Positions 1-7,306 of a stretch of 9,396 nt of DNA are shown piece after piece (positions within the stretch are counted from its first letter, which is position 1; the number at the start of each line of letters is the position of its first letter). Source of the DNA: JBGPJM01 sp041485385 (GTDB taxonomy: Bacteria > Planctomycetota > Phycisphaerae > Phycisphaerales > UBA1924). The DNA is taken from contig JBGPJM010000198.1 of assembly GCA_041485385.1 (NCBI GenBank), forward strand, positions 1-9,396, in the 5' to 3' direction. The notes under the pieces are model-generated. The model ran no database searches. It saw only the letters and a list, made by a program, of their open reading frames with translations, and was not told the DNA's origin. Position numbers and translations under genes: made by a program.

Positions 1-1342
1 GCGCCCGCCCCTTCATGCACAGCGCCACCAAAACAAATAGCAACGCCGCCGTCTGCGCGTTCACCTCGATCACGTCGAATGGGCTCACCAGCACCATCCC
101 CACCATCGCCATCGCCGGCCCCGCGCCGTACCCCAGCACCGGCCCCCCCCACCCCGGCCCACTGCTCGACGGCTCGCCCACGCGCGAGAACCCGCCGATA
201 AGCGTGAAGACGATGACGCCACCCATCAGGATGATCCCGACGGCGCCGGTGGTCGCGCCGACGTGGAGAAGCGTGTTGTGTGTGTGATCGTGCACGCGGA
301 CGCCGACGGGGTCGATCCCCTGTGCGCGGAGGCGGCGCACGACCCACTCGTGGTACCCGCCCGCGCCCACGCCGCGCACGGGATGCTCCGCGATCGCCTC
401 CATCGCCCAGCGGGCCATCTGGATGCGGGCCCCCGTGTCGGTGGAGTAGTCCTTCTCGCGCAGGGCGCGCTGCACTTCCTCGATCCCCGCGCGAGCGCGT
501 GACACGACCGATGGCCCCAGCGCGAACCACGCGCCCGCGACGATGACCACCGTGCCGGCCGCGATGAGCGGGAGATGGCCCCAGGCGAGCCCGCGCCCGG
601 GCTCCGGGCCGGACCGTCTGCGCCGGCTGAACCCCACGAGCGCCCAGACGATGGCGACACAGACCAGCACCGCGGAAGCGAGCCACGCCCCGCGCGAGCC
701 CGTCGCGATGACTCCCACGCCGCTCGCTGCCGCGCCGGCCGCACCGATCAGCCTCCGCTTTCCGCACCCCGTCAGCGCCGCCGGCAGGTGCAGCCCCAGC
801 GCGCCCGTCAGCATCGTCCCCCCCACCACCGGCTGCCACCATCCAGAGTTCCGGTCCGGCATGCGCGGGAACCGCAGCCAGGGCACGTCCCACGCCACCC
901 CCGCGGCGTGGGCCACTTGCGCCAGGTTCGCGCTGAGCATCCCCGCCGCGAGCCCGCCGATCAGCAGTCTGCGGCGATCCAGCACGGGCCACAAGAGCGG
1001 CACCGAGAGCGCAAACCGCAGCACGGCGAACTCTTCGAGCCCCAGGCGCCGGTCGAGCGTCCAGGAGAGGGAGGCGCCGAGCCACGCGGTCCAGAGCATC
1101 AGGCAGCGCGCCGCGGCACGCCGGCCCATGAATGTGTGCAGCCGCATGTGCCGGTGGAACCGGATGAGGAAGCACACGATGAGCGGGATCGGCCCGAGTT
1201 CGACAAGGACCATGGGGCCGCACGCCGCGAAGCACCAGAGGGCCCCCAGCCAGGCGTGCAGCACGTGCCCGACGGGGTCCACCTGGCGTTGCCGGGCGAA
1301 TGCCTCTTCTGTTTGGATATGGATCGGGTTGCCGCTCTCCAT
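1..1342 (-). CDS. O-antigen ligase / Wzy-type polymerase family membrane protein (partial, C-terminus cut by window edge)
   Basis: The minus frame is open from the ATG at 1342 down to base 2 with no stop, giving 447 codons of a longer protein. The translation is polytopic, with hydrophobic segments near residues 27-60, 80-95, 125-150, 171-190, 198-236, 256-275, 361-384 and 407-442. The motif TGSRGAW (214-220) is followed by a hydrophilic, presumably periplasmic loop carrying GARIQMARWAMEAI (305-318), EHPVRGVGAGGY (319-330) and HDHTHNTLLH (351-360). The SRGA motif plus a loop ending in a His-x-His-Asn motif is characteristic of the Wzy_C/O-antigen ligase family. Those enzymes transfer undecaprenyl-linked glycan to lipid A core or to growing polysaccharide, or act on proteins. 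The substrate cannot be told from sequence. The start has no good Shine-Dalgarno and no upstream in-frame ATG, GTG or TTG was seen nearby, so the start is moderately uncertain. The gene is divergent from the coiled-coil gene. Confidence 0.8.
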   Translation of the reverse strand, partial: MESGNPIHIQTEEAFARQRQVDPVGHVLHAWLGALWCFAACGPMVLVELGPIPLIVCFLIRFHRHMRLHTFMGRRAAARCLMLWTAWLGASLSWTLDRRLGLEEFAVLRFALSVPLLWPVLDRRRLLIGGLAAGMLSANLAQVAHAAGVAWDVPWLRFPRMPDRNSGWWQPVVGGTMLTGALGLHLPAALTGCGKRRLIGAAGAAASGVGVIATGSRGAWLASAVLVCVAIVWALVGFSRRRRSGPEPGRGLAWGHLPLIAAGTVVIVAGAWFALGPSVVSRARAGIEEVQRALREKDYSTDTGARIQMARWAMEAIAEHPVRGVGAGGYHEWVVRRLRAQGIDPVGVRVHDHTHNTLLHVGATTGAVGIILMGGVIVFTLIGGFSRVGEPSSSGPGWGGPVLGYGAGPAMAMVGMVLVSPFDVIEVNAQTAALLFVLVALCMKGRA

Positions 1343-1593
1343 GGCCGGTGGGGATGATGGCGGAAGGCCCCCAATCCCGCAAATCGCGATCCTCCCGCAC
1401 GGATCATGCCGAACACGCCCGTCGGGTGCGTACACACGTTTGTAACAGGTCGGAAAATGGTGGGGAGACGAGAACGCCCCGGCCGCCATTACCGAATAGA
1501 GTGGTACAACCGACCAGCCCCAGGTCGCCTGTCCCTGGCCCCCACTCCAGCCCGTACGGCAACAACCGGCAACGGGAACAGGAGGATCAAGCG
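1343..1593. other. Divergent intergenic region (251 bp)
   Basis: This stretch separates the minus-strand O-antigen ligase-like gene from the plus-strand coiled-coil gene, so it should hold promoters in both directions. I find no convincing -35/-10 pair. It contains short AT-richer patches near 1438-1446 and 1488-1502 that stand out from the GC-rich background, and a weak TACC-N9-GGTA inverted pair around 1490-1506. No small gene with a ribosome binding site and a plausible protein was seen. The long plus-strand reading frame that runs through it from about 1300 is only the upstream open extension of the coiled-coil gene. Confidence 0.5.
1581..1585 (+). promoter_or_regulatory. Shine-Dalgarno GGAGG for the coiled-coil gene
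   Basis: GGAGG lies 8 bases before the ATG at 1594. It decides the start: the frame is open back to about 1300, but the upstream codons give a Pro/Arg-rich segment unlike the rest of the protein, and no comparable ribosome binding site was seen there. Confidence 0.8.
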
Positions 1594-3375
1594 ATGAACG
1601 AGATCCGGCGTGTGCTCCGTGCCGCGGCGTGGCGGCTTGCGCTCATCTGCTTCATGCGGGCCCTGGTCGTCTGCGTCACCGGCGTGCTGGGCGCGGCGAT
1701 CGTGACGCGGCTGGTGCAGCAGATCTTCCGGCTGGCGCTCCCGTGGGAGCAGATCGCGTGGTACTCCGCCGGCGGGGCCGTGCTGGGCGCGCTGGTGTGG
1801 ACCATCGTCCGCCGGGCCGACTCGGGCTCGGTGGCGCGGCGCGTGGACGACGGGGCTCAGCTCCGCGAGGCGATCTCCACGGCGCTGTGCGTCGCCGGCT
1901 CGGATGATCCGTGGGCGCGCGTGACGGTCGAGGCGGCGGCGCTGCGGGCCCGCGGCGTGAACGTGCGCCGCGCCGTTCCCCTTCAGTCTCCGCGGTTCAG
2001 GCCGGTGCCGCTCGCGCTGGCGCTCACGCTGTTTGTCGTGTGGCTGGCAGTGCCGCAGCGGACCACGTCGGCGCAGCTGGCCCGCGAGAAGCAGCAGGCC
2101 AGGATCATCGAGGCCAAGAGCCAGTCCGAAGAGCTGATGAAGAAGGTCGAGGCAAGCACCTCCAAGCTCAACCTCGGCGAAGCGCCGAAGGATTCGCCCG
2201 ACGCCAGCAAGATCGAGCCCAAGACGCCCGAGGAGGCCCGCGTCCAGACCCTCAAGAAACTCACCTCGATCGCCGAGAAGATCGAGCAGCTCCAGAACGG
2301 CGACAAGAGCCTGAAAAACGAGGCCATGCTGAACGCGATGAAGCAGCTCAAGACCCCCGGCGACGGGCCGCTCTCGGAGATGAGCAAGCAGTTGGCGCAG
2401 GGCAACTTCCAGAAGGCCTCCGAGGAGCTGCAGAAGGCCCTCAACAAGATGAACAATGGCGAGATGTCCGACAAGGACAAGAAGGCCATGGGCGAGCAGC
2501 TGGCCAAGCTGGCCGAGCAGCTCAACAAGCTCGCGCAGAACAAGAAGGACCTCGAGAAGGCCCTGGAGAAGGCGGGCCTGAACAAGGAGCTCGCCAAAGA
2601 CCCCAAGGCCCTCGAACAGGCCCTCAAGAACGCCAAGAACCTCAGCGAGGAGCAGAAGAAGCAGCTCTCCGACGCCTCCAAGGCGTGCGACCAGGCCAGC
2701 AAGTCCTGCAACGGCCTCTCGGGCGCGCTGGCCAAGATGGCCGCCGGCATGGGCAAGGAAGGGATGAGCAAGGAAGGGATGCAGGCGGGGCAGGAGATGG
2801 CCGGCCAGCTCTCGGAGCTGGAGATGATCTCCGGCGAGATGAAGGACGCCGACGCCGCGATGTCCGAGTGCAAGTCGGCGCTCTCCGCGCTCGCCTCGTT
2901 CTGCGACGGCAAGTGCGAGGGCATGGGCGACTGCAACGGCGACGGCGATTGCGACAAGGAGGGCACCCGCCCGTGGAGCAACAACTGGTCCGACGGCCTG
3001 GGCGCAGGCAGGGGCGGCGGCGGGAGAAGCCGGGGCGGCGGGGCGCCCGGTGAGAAGGAGACCGCCTTCAAGGCCAACAAGGAGAAGACGGTCGCCAAGA
3101 ACACCGGCGGGCCGATCATCGGCAGCCGCATGGTCGAGGGCGAGCAGATCCGCGGCGATTCGCAGGCCGCCTTCGCCGCGGCCGTCGCCACCGCCGACCA
3201 ATCCGCCTCGGACACGATCGAGAACAACCTGATCCCGCGCGAGTACCACGACGCGGTGAAGCACTACTTCGGCCGCCTGAAGGCCAAGGCCGGCGCCAAT
3301 AAGCCCGACGCCAATGCGCCGCCGGCGCCGCCCGCCGAGACGGCCACCGACGCCGACTCCAATGTCAAGAAGTAA
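1594..3375 (+). CDS. Membrane-anchored coiled-coil protein, planctomycete-type hypothetical
   Basis: The protein has 593 residues. The N-terminus has two hydrophobic segments (about 13-38 and 53-72) and a third at about 137-153, so it is probably anchored in the inner membrane. From about 158 to 435 it is rich in Lys, Glu, Gln, Leu and Ala with heptad-like spacing (for example EQLAKLAEQLNKLAQ at 301-315), which suggests a long coiled coil. A Cys/Asp-rich element follows at 437-454 (CDGKCEGMGDCNGDGDCD), then a Gly/Arg linker (470-486). A C-terminal conserved-looking block holds GEQIRGDSQAAF (516-527) and IPREYHDAVKHYFGRL (547-562), ending in a Pro/Ala tail. I recall similar ends on hypothetical planctomycete proteins encoded near MoxR/DUF58/VWA (Bat-like) genes; none of those partners is in the window. 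No enzymatic motif is visible and the function is unknown. The stop overlaps the start of the downstream lipoprotein gene, which suggests coupled expression. Confidence 0.8.
   Translation: MNEIRRVLRAAAWRLALICFMRALVVCVTGVLGAAIVTRLVQQIFRLALPWEQIAWYSAGGAVLGALVWTIVRRADSGSVARRVDDGAQLREAISTALCVAGSDDPWARVTVEAAALRARGVNVRRAVPLQSPRFRPVPLALALTLFVVWLAVPQRTTSAQLAREKQQARIIEAKSQSEELMKKVEASTSKLNLGEAPKDSPDASKIEPKTPEEARVQTLKKLTSIAEKIEQLQNGDKSLKNEAMLNAMKQLKTPGDGPLSEMSKQLAQGNFQKASEELQKALNKMNNGEMSDKDKKAMGEQLAKLAEQLNKLAQNKKDLEKALEKAGLNKELAKDPKALEQALKNAKNLSEEQKKQLSDASKACDQASKSCNGLSGALAKMAAGMGKEGMSKEGMQAGQEMAGQLSELEMISGEMKDADAAMSECKSALSALASFCDGKCEGMGDCNGDGDCDKEGTRPWSNNWSDGLGAGRGGGGRSRGGGAPGEKETAFKANKEKTVAKNTGGPIIGSRMVEGEQIRGDSQAAFAAAVATADQSASDTIENNLIPREYHDAVKHYFGRLKAKAGANKPDANAPPAPPAETATDADSNVKK
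2753..2781 (+). repeat. Two-copy 15-bp tandem repeat inside the coiled-coil gene
   Basis: GCAAGGAAGGGATG occurs exactly at 2753-2766 and again at 2768-2781, a period of 15 bases. It encodes GKEGM-SKEGM (residues 387-396) at the end of the Met/Gly-rich part of the helix region. The period is a multiple of three, so copy-number change would keep the frame. Confidence 0.75.
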
Positions 3376-4495
3376 CCCGCGCCACCGGCCCCACCTCGGG
3401 TCGTTGCTCCTGCCCCTGGCTCTGCTCGTGGGGCTCCTGCCCGCAGGGTGCACGCGTACCGACGGGGCCACCGCGCCCTCCGACCCGGGCAAGACCGTCG
3501 TGCTCTATTCGAGCGCCGACCCGGATGTCGCCAAGCCCATCATCGACGCCTTCGAGAAGGACACCGGCCTCAAGGTGCTCCTGGTCGGCGACACCGAGGC
3601 GACCAAGACCACCGGGCTGGTGCAGCGGCTGCTCGCCGAAAAGGACCGGCCGCGCGCCGACGTCTGGTGGTCCAGCGAGCCCTTCGGCACCGCACGCCTC
3701 GCGAAGGCCGGCGTGCTCGGGGCGTACACGTCCGACGCGGCCGAGAAATCGATCAAGGGAGGATGGCCGAAGGGGCTGCTCGCGACCGACCACACCTGGT
3801 ACGCCTTCGCGCAGCGGGCCCGCGTCATCGTCTACAACACCGACCGCGTCAAGCCCGCGGACGTGCCGTACACGCTCGGCGACCTGTTCGATCCGAAGTT
3901 CAAGGACCGCGTCGGGATGGCCCGCCCGCAGTTCGGCACCACCGGCGGCCAGATGGCGGCCATCTGCCACGTGTACGGCCCCGACGCCCTCCGCGACTGG
4001 CTCAAGAGGCTCAGCGCCGGCGGGCTCCGGCTGTACGACGGCAACATGTCCATCGTCCGAGCAGTCTCGCAGGGGGAAATCTTCGTAGGCCTGGCCGACG
4101 CCGACGACGTGTACGCGGGCAAGCGAAACGCCTGGCCCGTGGAGATGGTCTTCGAGCGCAACGACCTGGCGAATAACCCCGGCGCCTCGTTCGGCGGCTT
4201 CGGCACCGCCGCCTCGCTCAAGGTCGGCGCCGGGCCGCTGGTGCTCCCCAACACCGTTTCGCTGGTCAAGGGCGGACCCAACCCCGAGAATGGCAAGCGG
4301 CTCATCGACTTCCTGCTGAGCGAGAAGGCCGAGCGGATCCTGGCCGAGAGCGAGTCGCACAACATCCCGGTGCACCCCAGGCTGGCCGGGGAGTTCGCCA
4401 GGTACGCCGCGTCGAGCCCGATGAAGGCCGACCTCGAACGGGTCGCGGGGGCGATGGAGCAGGCGCTGAAGATCTGCGCCGAGGAGCTGAAGTAG
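3362..4495 (+). CDS. ABC transporter substrate-binding lipoprotein, iron(III)/phosphonate-type family
   Basis: The protein has 377 residues from the ATG at 3362. An Arg/His-rich n-region, a hydrophobic core (13-26) and LLPAGC put a lipid-modified cysteine at residue 30, although proline at -3 of the lipobox is unusual. The mature protein begins with KTVVLYSSADPDVAKPIIDAF (44-64), the typical first strand and helix of type II periplasmic binding proteins of the FbpA/AfuA class. It continues with ADVWWSSEPFGTARLAKAGVL (99-119), TWYAFAQRARVIVYNT (145-160), LGDLFDPKFKDRVGMARP (172-189) and GNMSIVRAVSQGEIFVGLAD (227-246). This family binds ferric iron or small anions such as 2-aminoethylphosphonate. 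The paired tyrosines that bind Fe3+ in FbpA are replaced here by DADDVY (246-251), so the ligand is uncertain. No permease or ATPase gene is adjacent. The start lies 14 bases inside the previous gene. Starting further upstream would add only an Arg/Pro-rich stretch and spoil the signal peptide. Confidence 0.85.
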   Translation: MSRSNPRHRPHLGSLLLPLALLVGLLPAGCTRTDGATAPSDPGKTVVLYSSADPDVAKPIIDAFEKDTGLKVLLVGDTEATKTTGLVQRLLAEKDRPRADVWWSSEPFGTARLAKAGVLGAYTSDAAEKSIKGGWPKGLLATDHTWYAFAQRARVIVYNTDRVKPADVPYTLGDLFDPKFKDRVGMARPQFGTTGGQMAAICHVYGPDALRDWLKRLSAGGLRLYDGNMSIVRAVSQGEIFVGLADADDVYAGKRNAWPVEMVFERNDLANNPGASFGGFGTAASLKVGAGPLVLPNTVSLVKGGPNPENGKRLIDFLLSEKAERILAESESHNIPVHPRLAGEFARYAASSPMKADLERVAGAMEQALKICAEELK

Positions 4496-4505
4496 CGCCG
4501 GCCCG

Positions 4506-4528
4506 CGGCGGCGCTCCGGGCGCTGCCG
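4506..4528 (+). terminator. GC-rich hairpin after the lipoprotein gene
   Basis: A nine-pair stem can form between 4506-4514 and 4520-4528 with a five-base TCCGG loop; one pair is G-U. It begins 11 bases after the stop of the lipoprotein gene. An overlapping alternative stem pairs 4495-4500 with 4509-4514. No T-run follows, so it could be a terminator of the kind with a weak U-tract or a 3' stabilising structure. The structure is read by eye, and its folding energy was not computed. Confidence 0.45.
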
Positions 4529-4624
4529 GACCGTGACCGCGCGGTGCGCATCGGTGTCGAAGACCGGCAGATGATCCGACGCGGGATCCCGGCAAGCAAA
4601 ATGGCCGTCCAAGTGGCCTCCCCC

Positions 4625-4630
4625 TATACT
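4625..4630 (+). promoter_or_regulatory. Candidate -10 box TATACT for atpG, possibly leaderless
   Basis: TATACT matches the sigma70 -10 consensus at five of six positions and is one of few AT-rich hexamers in the gap. It ends eight bases before the ATG at 4639. A start site about seven bases downstream would fall on or beside the ATG, giving a leaderless mRNA. This fits the lack of any Shine-Dalgarno there. The -35 region is weak (TGGCCG at 4602-4607). Confidence 0.45.
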
Positions 4631-4638
4631 CCCGCCCC

Positions 4639-5514
4639 ATGGGCAAAACACGCGAGATCAAGAAGCGGATCAAGGCGGTCGGCAACATCCGGCGCATCAC
4701 CAAGACGATGCAGATGATCGCCACCAGCAAGTTCGCCAAGTCCCAGCAGCGCGCCCTGGCGACCAAGCCCTACACCGAGGGCGTCTTCGAGCTGGTCAAG
4801 GAGCTCGGCGCCACCGCCGGCAGCGTCTCCCACCCGCTCATCGAGGGGAACCCCAAGGCCAAGCGCCGCGAGCTCACCCTCCTCATCACCTCCGACCGCG
4901 GCCTGTGCGGGCCCTACAACGGCTCGATCCTCCGCACCGCCATGGCCCACTTCCGCGAGAACGGCGAGGCCAAGTCGGGGGTCATCGAGGTGGTCGGCAA
5001 GAAGGGGGCCGGGTTCCTGAAGTTCAACACCATCGACACCGCCGCCCACTACACGCAGTTCGGCGACAAGCCCCCGTTCGAAGAGGTCGAGCGCCTGGCC
5101 CAGAGCTTCATGGACCGCTTCATCGCCGGCGAGGTGAAGGCCGTCCGCGTCGTGTACATGAAGTACCTTTCGGCCGGACGCCAGGCCCCGACGGTGCTGC
5201 AGCTCCTCCCCCTGAAGCCGCCCGCCGCCGCCAAGGACGAGAAGAAGAAGGTCGCCGTGGACTATGAGTTCAGCCCCCCGGCCGAGGAGCTGCTGGGCGA
5301 CCTGCTCCCCGCGGCCGTCAAGGCCACGCTCTTCCAGGCGTTCAACGACGCCGTCGTCTCCGAGCACGTGGCCCGCATGATCGCCATGAAGGCCGCGACC
5401 GACAATGCCGGCAAGATGGGCAAGCGCCTCACCCGCGCCTACAACCGTGCTCGCCAGTCGCAGATCACGACCGAGCTGACCGAGATCATCTCGGGCGCGG
5501 CCGCGCTGGAATAG
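4639..5514 (+). CDS. atpG: ATP synthase F1 subunit gamma
   Basis: The protein has 291 residues, the usual family length. Gamma is the central rotor shaft of F1, turning inside the alpha3-beta3 ring and coupling proton or sodium flow through Fo to ATP synthesis on the cytoplasmic face of the membrane. The N-terminal helix has the standard pattern REIKKRIKAVGNIRRITKTM (5-24) followed by MIATSKF (26-32). The middle domain holds LLITSDRGLCGPYNG (81-95). The C-terminal helix carries SEHVARMIAMKAATDNAG (241-258) and the signature QITTELTEIISGAAAL (275-290). A Lys-rich stretch PPAAAKDEKKK (194-204) sits in the Rossmann-like domain, probably a surface loop. The upstream neighbour is a lipoprotein gene and the downstream neighbour an ABC1 kinase, so atpA and atpD are not adjacent as in the usual alpha-gamma-beta-epsilon order. 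No Shine-Dalgarno precedes the ATG. Confidence 0.95.
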   Translation: MGKTREIKKRIKAVGNIRRITKTMQMIATSKFAKSQQRALATKPYTEGVFELVKELGATAGSVSHPLIEGNPKAKRRELTLLITSDRGLCGPYNGSILRTAMAHFRENGEAKSGVIEVVGKKGAGFLKFNTIDTAAHYTQFGDKPPFEEVERLAQSFMDRFIAGEVKAVRVVYMKYLSAGRQAPTVLQLLPLKPPAAAKDEKKKVAVDYEFSPPAEELLGDLLPAAVKATLFQAFNDAVVSEHVARMIAMKAATDNAGKMGKRLTRAYNRARQSQITTELTEIISGAAALE

Positions 5515-5595
5515 TCGCGGGCGCCTGCCGAATGGGCCGCCTTCACATCGCCGCCGGAGGTGCGCCGCCGCAGGTGTACCATCTCGTCGTCGCAG

Positions 5596-7275
5596 ATGAC
5601 GACCCTCTCCCCCATCTCCCGGCGCATCCGCAACGTGCAGAGGTACGTGCGGGTGCTGGAAATCCTGGCGTATCACGGCTTCGCCGAGATCGTCCAGCAC
5701 ATCGGGCTCGACGGCCTAATCGACCGCGGGCGCAGCATCATCGGCGCCGCGCCCCGGGCCACAGACGGGCAGACTCCGCTCTGCGAGCGCGTCCGCAAGG
5801 CCCTCGAGGATCTGGGCCCGACCTTCGTCAAGCTCGGGCAGGTCCTTAGCACCCGCCCCGACCTGATCCCGCCGGACTGGGCCGAGGAGTTCAAGAGGCT
5901 CCAGGACGATGTCCCCGGCGTGGACTACGAGCTCATCCACACCACGCTCAAGGCCGAGTTCCCCGGCAAGCTCACGCGCCTGTTCCGCTCTATCCAGAAG
6001 AAGCCCCTCGCCGCCGCGTCGATGGCCCAGGTCCACCGCGCCAGGCTCCACGACGGCGCCCGAATCGTGCTCAAGGTCCTCCGGCCCGGCATCCGCGAGG
6101 TCGTCGCGGCCGACATGGACATCCTGCGCACCCTCGCCGAGCTCGCCGAGTCGCACTTCTCCAACCTGGGCTACAGCCCCACCGAGGTCGTGACCGAGTT
6201 CACCAAGGAGCTGGCCAAGGAGATGGACCTCACGCACGAGGGCCGCTCCACCGAGCGGCTCCGGGGCTTCTTCGACGAGGACCCGGAGATCATCTTCCCC
6301 AAGGTCTACTGGGAGGCGACCACCAAGAGCGTGCTGGCCCTCGAGGAGATCCGCGGCGACCTCCTCTCCCGGATCGAGGACGGCGAGGTCGGCACGGCCG
6401 ACCGCAAGCGCCTCGTCGTGAACGGCGCCCGCGCCGTGCTCCGCCAGTGCCTGGAGTTCGGCTTCTTCCACGCCGACCCGCACCCCGGCAACCTCATCGC
6501 GCTCAAGGGCGGGCGCATCGCGTTCATCGACTGCGGCATGACCGGCCAGCTCGACACCCAGACCACCCACCAGCTCGCCGACCTGGTCACCGGCGTCGTC
6601 ACCGGGGACATCGAGCGCGTGGTCGCGGTCGTCGGCGGCCTGGGCAACGCGCCGCCGGACAAGCTCGACGACCGGGCCTTCCGTTCCGACGTTCAGGCGA
6701 TCGTCTCCGAGTTCCAGGACACCGCCCTCGGCCAGCTCAACCTCGGCAACCTCCTGCAGAAGTTCTTCGGCGCGCTGCGGGCCCACAAGATCCGCTGCCC
6801 CGCGGACCTCATCCTCCTCATCAAGGCCCTCACCACCATCGAGTCCGTCGCCTCGACGCTCGATCCCGATTTCGACATGGTCGAGTTCGCCCGGCCCCAC
6901 ATCGAGAACCTCGTCCACAAGCGCCACAGCGTCGCGGCCATCCGCTCGCGCGTGCAGCGCACCCTCCTTCAGTACGCCGAGCTTGCCGAGAGCCTCCCCG
7001 CCAACCTCCGCCCGCTCCTCGCCCAGCTCCGGCTCAACAAGCTCAACGTGAACCTCGAGCACCGCGGCCTGGACCGCCTCACGCACACCATCGAGCACGC
7101 CAGCCGCAACATCGCCTTCGCGCTGATCATCGCCGCCCTCACGATCGGCTCCTCGATCCTCGTGCTGGCCTCTGAGAATCGCGGCCTCGCGGCCATCGGC
7201 ATCTCGGGTTTCATCGCCGCCGCGGTGCTTGCCTTCCTCATGATCGTGGCCAACCGCAAGTACCACGACGGCTGA
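5596..7275 (+). CDS. ABC1/UbiB-family atypical protein kinase-like protein
   Basis: The protein has 559 residues, a normal length for UbiB-type ABC1 (ADCK/Coq8) proteins. Motifs appear in family order: KLGQ, the KxGQ motif (79-82), with STRPDLIP (85-92); the Ala-rich loop LAAASMAQVHRA (138-149) that replaces the Gly-rich loop; the ATP-site lysine K160 in IVLKVLRPG; the glutamate-containing segment EFTKELAKEMDLTHEG (201-216); the catalytic FHADPHPGNL (291-300); and IDCGMTGQL (311-319), where the metal-binding DFG is DCG. Two transmembrane helices end the protein (about 506-524 and 533-551), as in UbiB. The family supports quinone biosynthesis or lipid homeostasis, probably by ATPase rather than protein kinase activity. 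Many planctomycetes are thought to use menaquinone, so the UbiB role is not assured. The ATG at 5596 lacks a clear Shine-Dalgarno. A GTG at 5560 in the same frame would add a 12-residue Arg/Ser-rich extension and is less likely. Confidence 0.9.
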   Translation: MTTLSPISRRIRNVQRYVRVLEILAYHGFAEIVQHIGLDGLIDRGRSIIGAAPRATDGQTPLCERVRKALEDLGPTFVKLGQVLSTRPDLIPPDWAEEFKRLQDDVPGVDYELIHTTLKAEFPGKLTRLFRSIQKKPLAAASMAQVHRARLHDGARIVLKVLRPGIREVVAADMDILRTLAELAESHFSNLGYSPTEVVTEFTKELAKEMDLTHEGRSTERLRGFFDEDPEIIFPKVYWEATTKSVLALEEIRGDLLSRIEDGEVGTADRKRLVVNGARAVLRQCLEFGFFHADPHPGNLIALKGGRIAFIDCGMTGQLDTQTTHQLADLVTGVVTGDIERVVAVVGGLGNAPPDKLDDRAFRSDVQAIVSEFQDTALGQLNLGNLLQKFFGALRAHKIRCPADLILLIKALTTIESVASTLDPDFDMVEFARPHIENLVHKRHSVAAIRSRVQRTLLQYAELAESLPANLRPLLAQLRLNKLNVNLEHRGLDRLTHTIEHASRNIAFALIIAALTIGSSILVLASENRGLAAIGISGFIAAAVLAFLMIVANRKYHDG

Positions 7276-7306
7276 GCCGCCCCCTCCCCGGCCGCGCCGA
7301 CCGTGG

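Noticed and set aside
543..1445. Plus-strand open frame of about 300 codons over the O-antigen ligase-like gene
   Set aside because: The translation is Pro/Ser/Arg/Ala-rich without domains, whereas the minus frame shows membrane segments and the SRGA and HTHN motifs.
1300..1593. N-terminal extension of the coiled-coil protein from an upstream in-frame start
   Set aside because: GGAGG eight bases before the ATG at 1594 and the membrane segment right after it favour the internal start; the extension is Pro/Arg-rich and overlaps the divergent gene's start.
1489..3492. Very long minus-strand open frame opposite the coiled-coil gene
   Set aside because: Its translation is Leu/Gly/Arg/Val low-complexity sequence that mirrors the Lys/Glu/Gln codons of the plus-strand gene. 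It has no motif or ribosome binding site, and the GC-rich third positions explain the lack of stops.
7269..7279. CGGC-TGA-GCCG inverted repeat over the ABC1 stop codon as a terminator
   Set aside because: The stem is only four pairs with a three-base loop and no T-run, so it is too weak to call.
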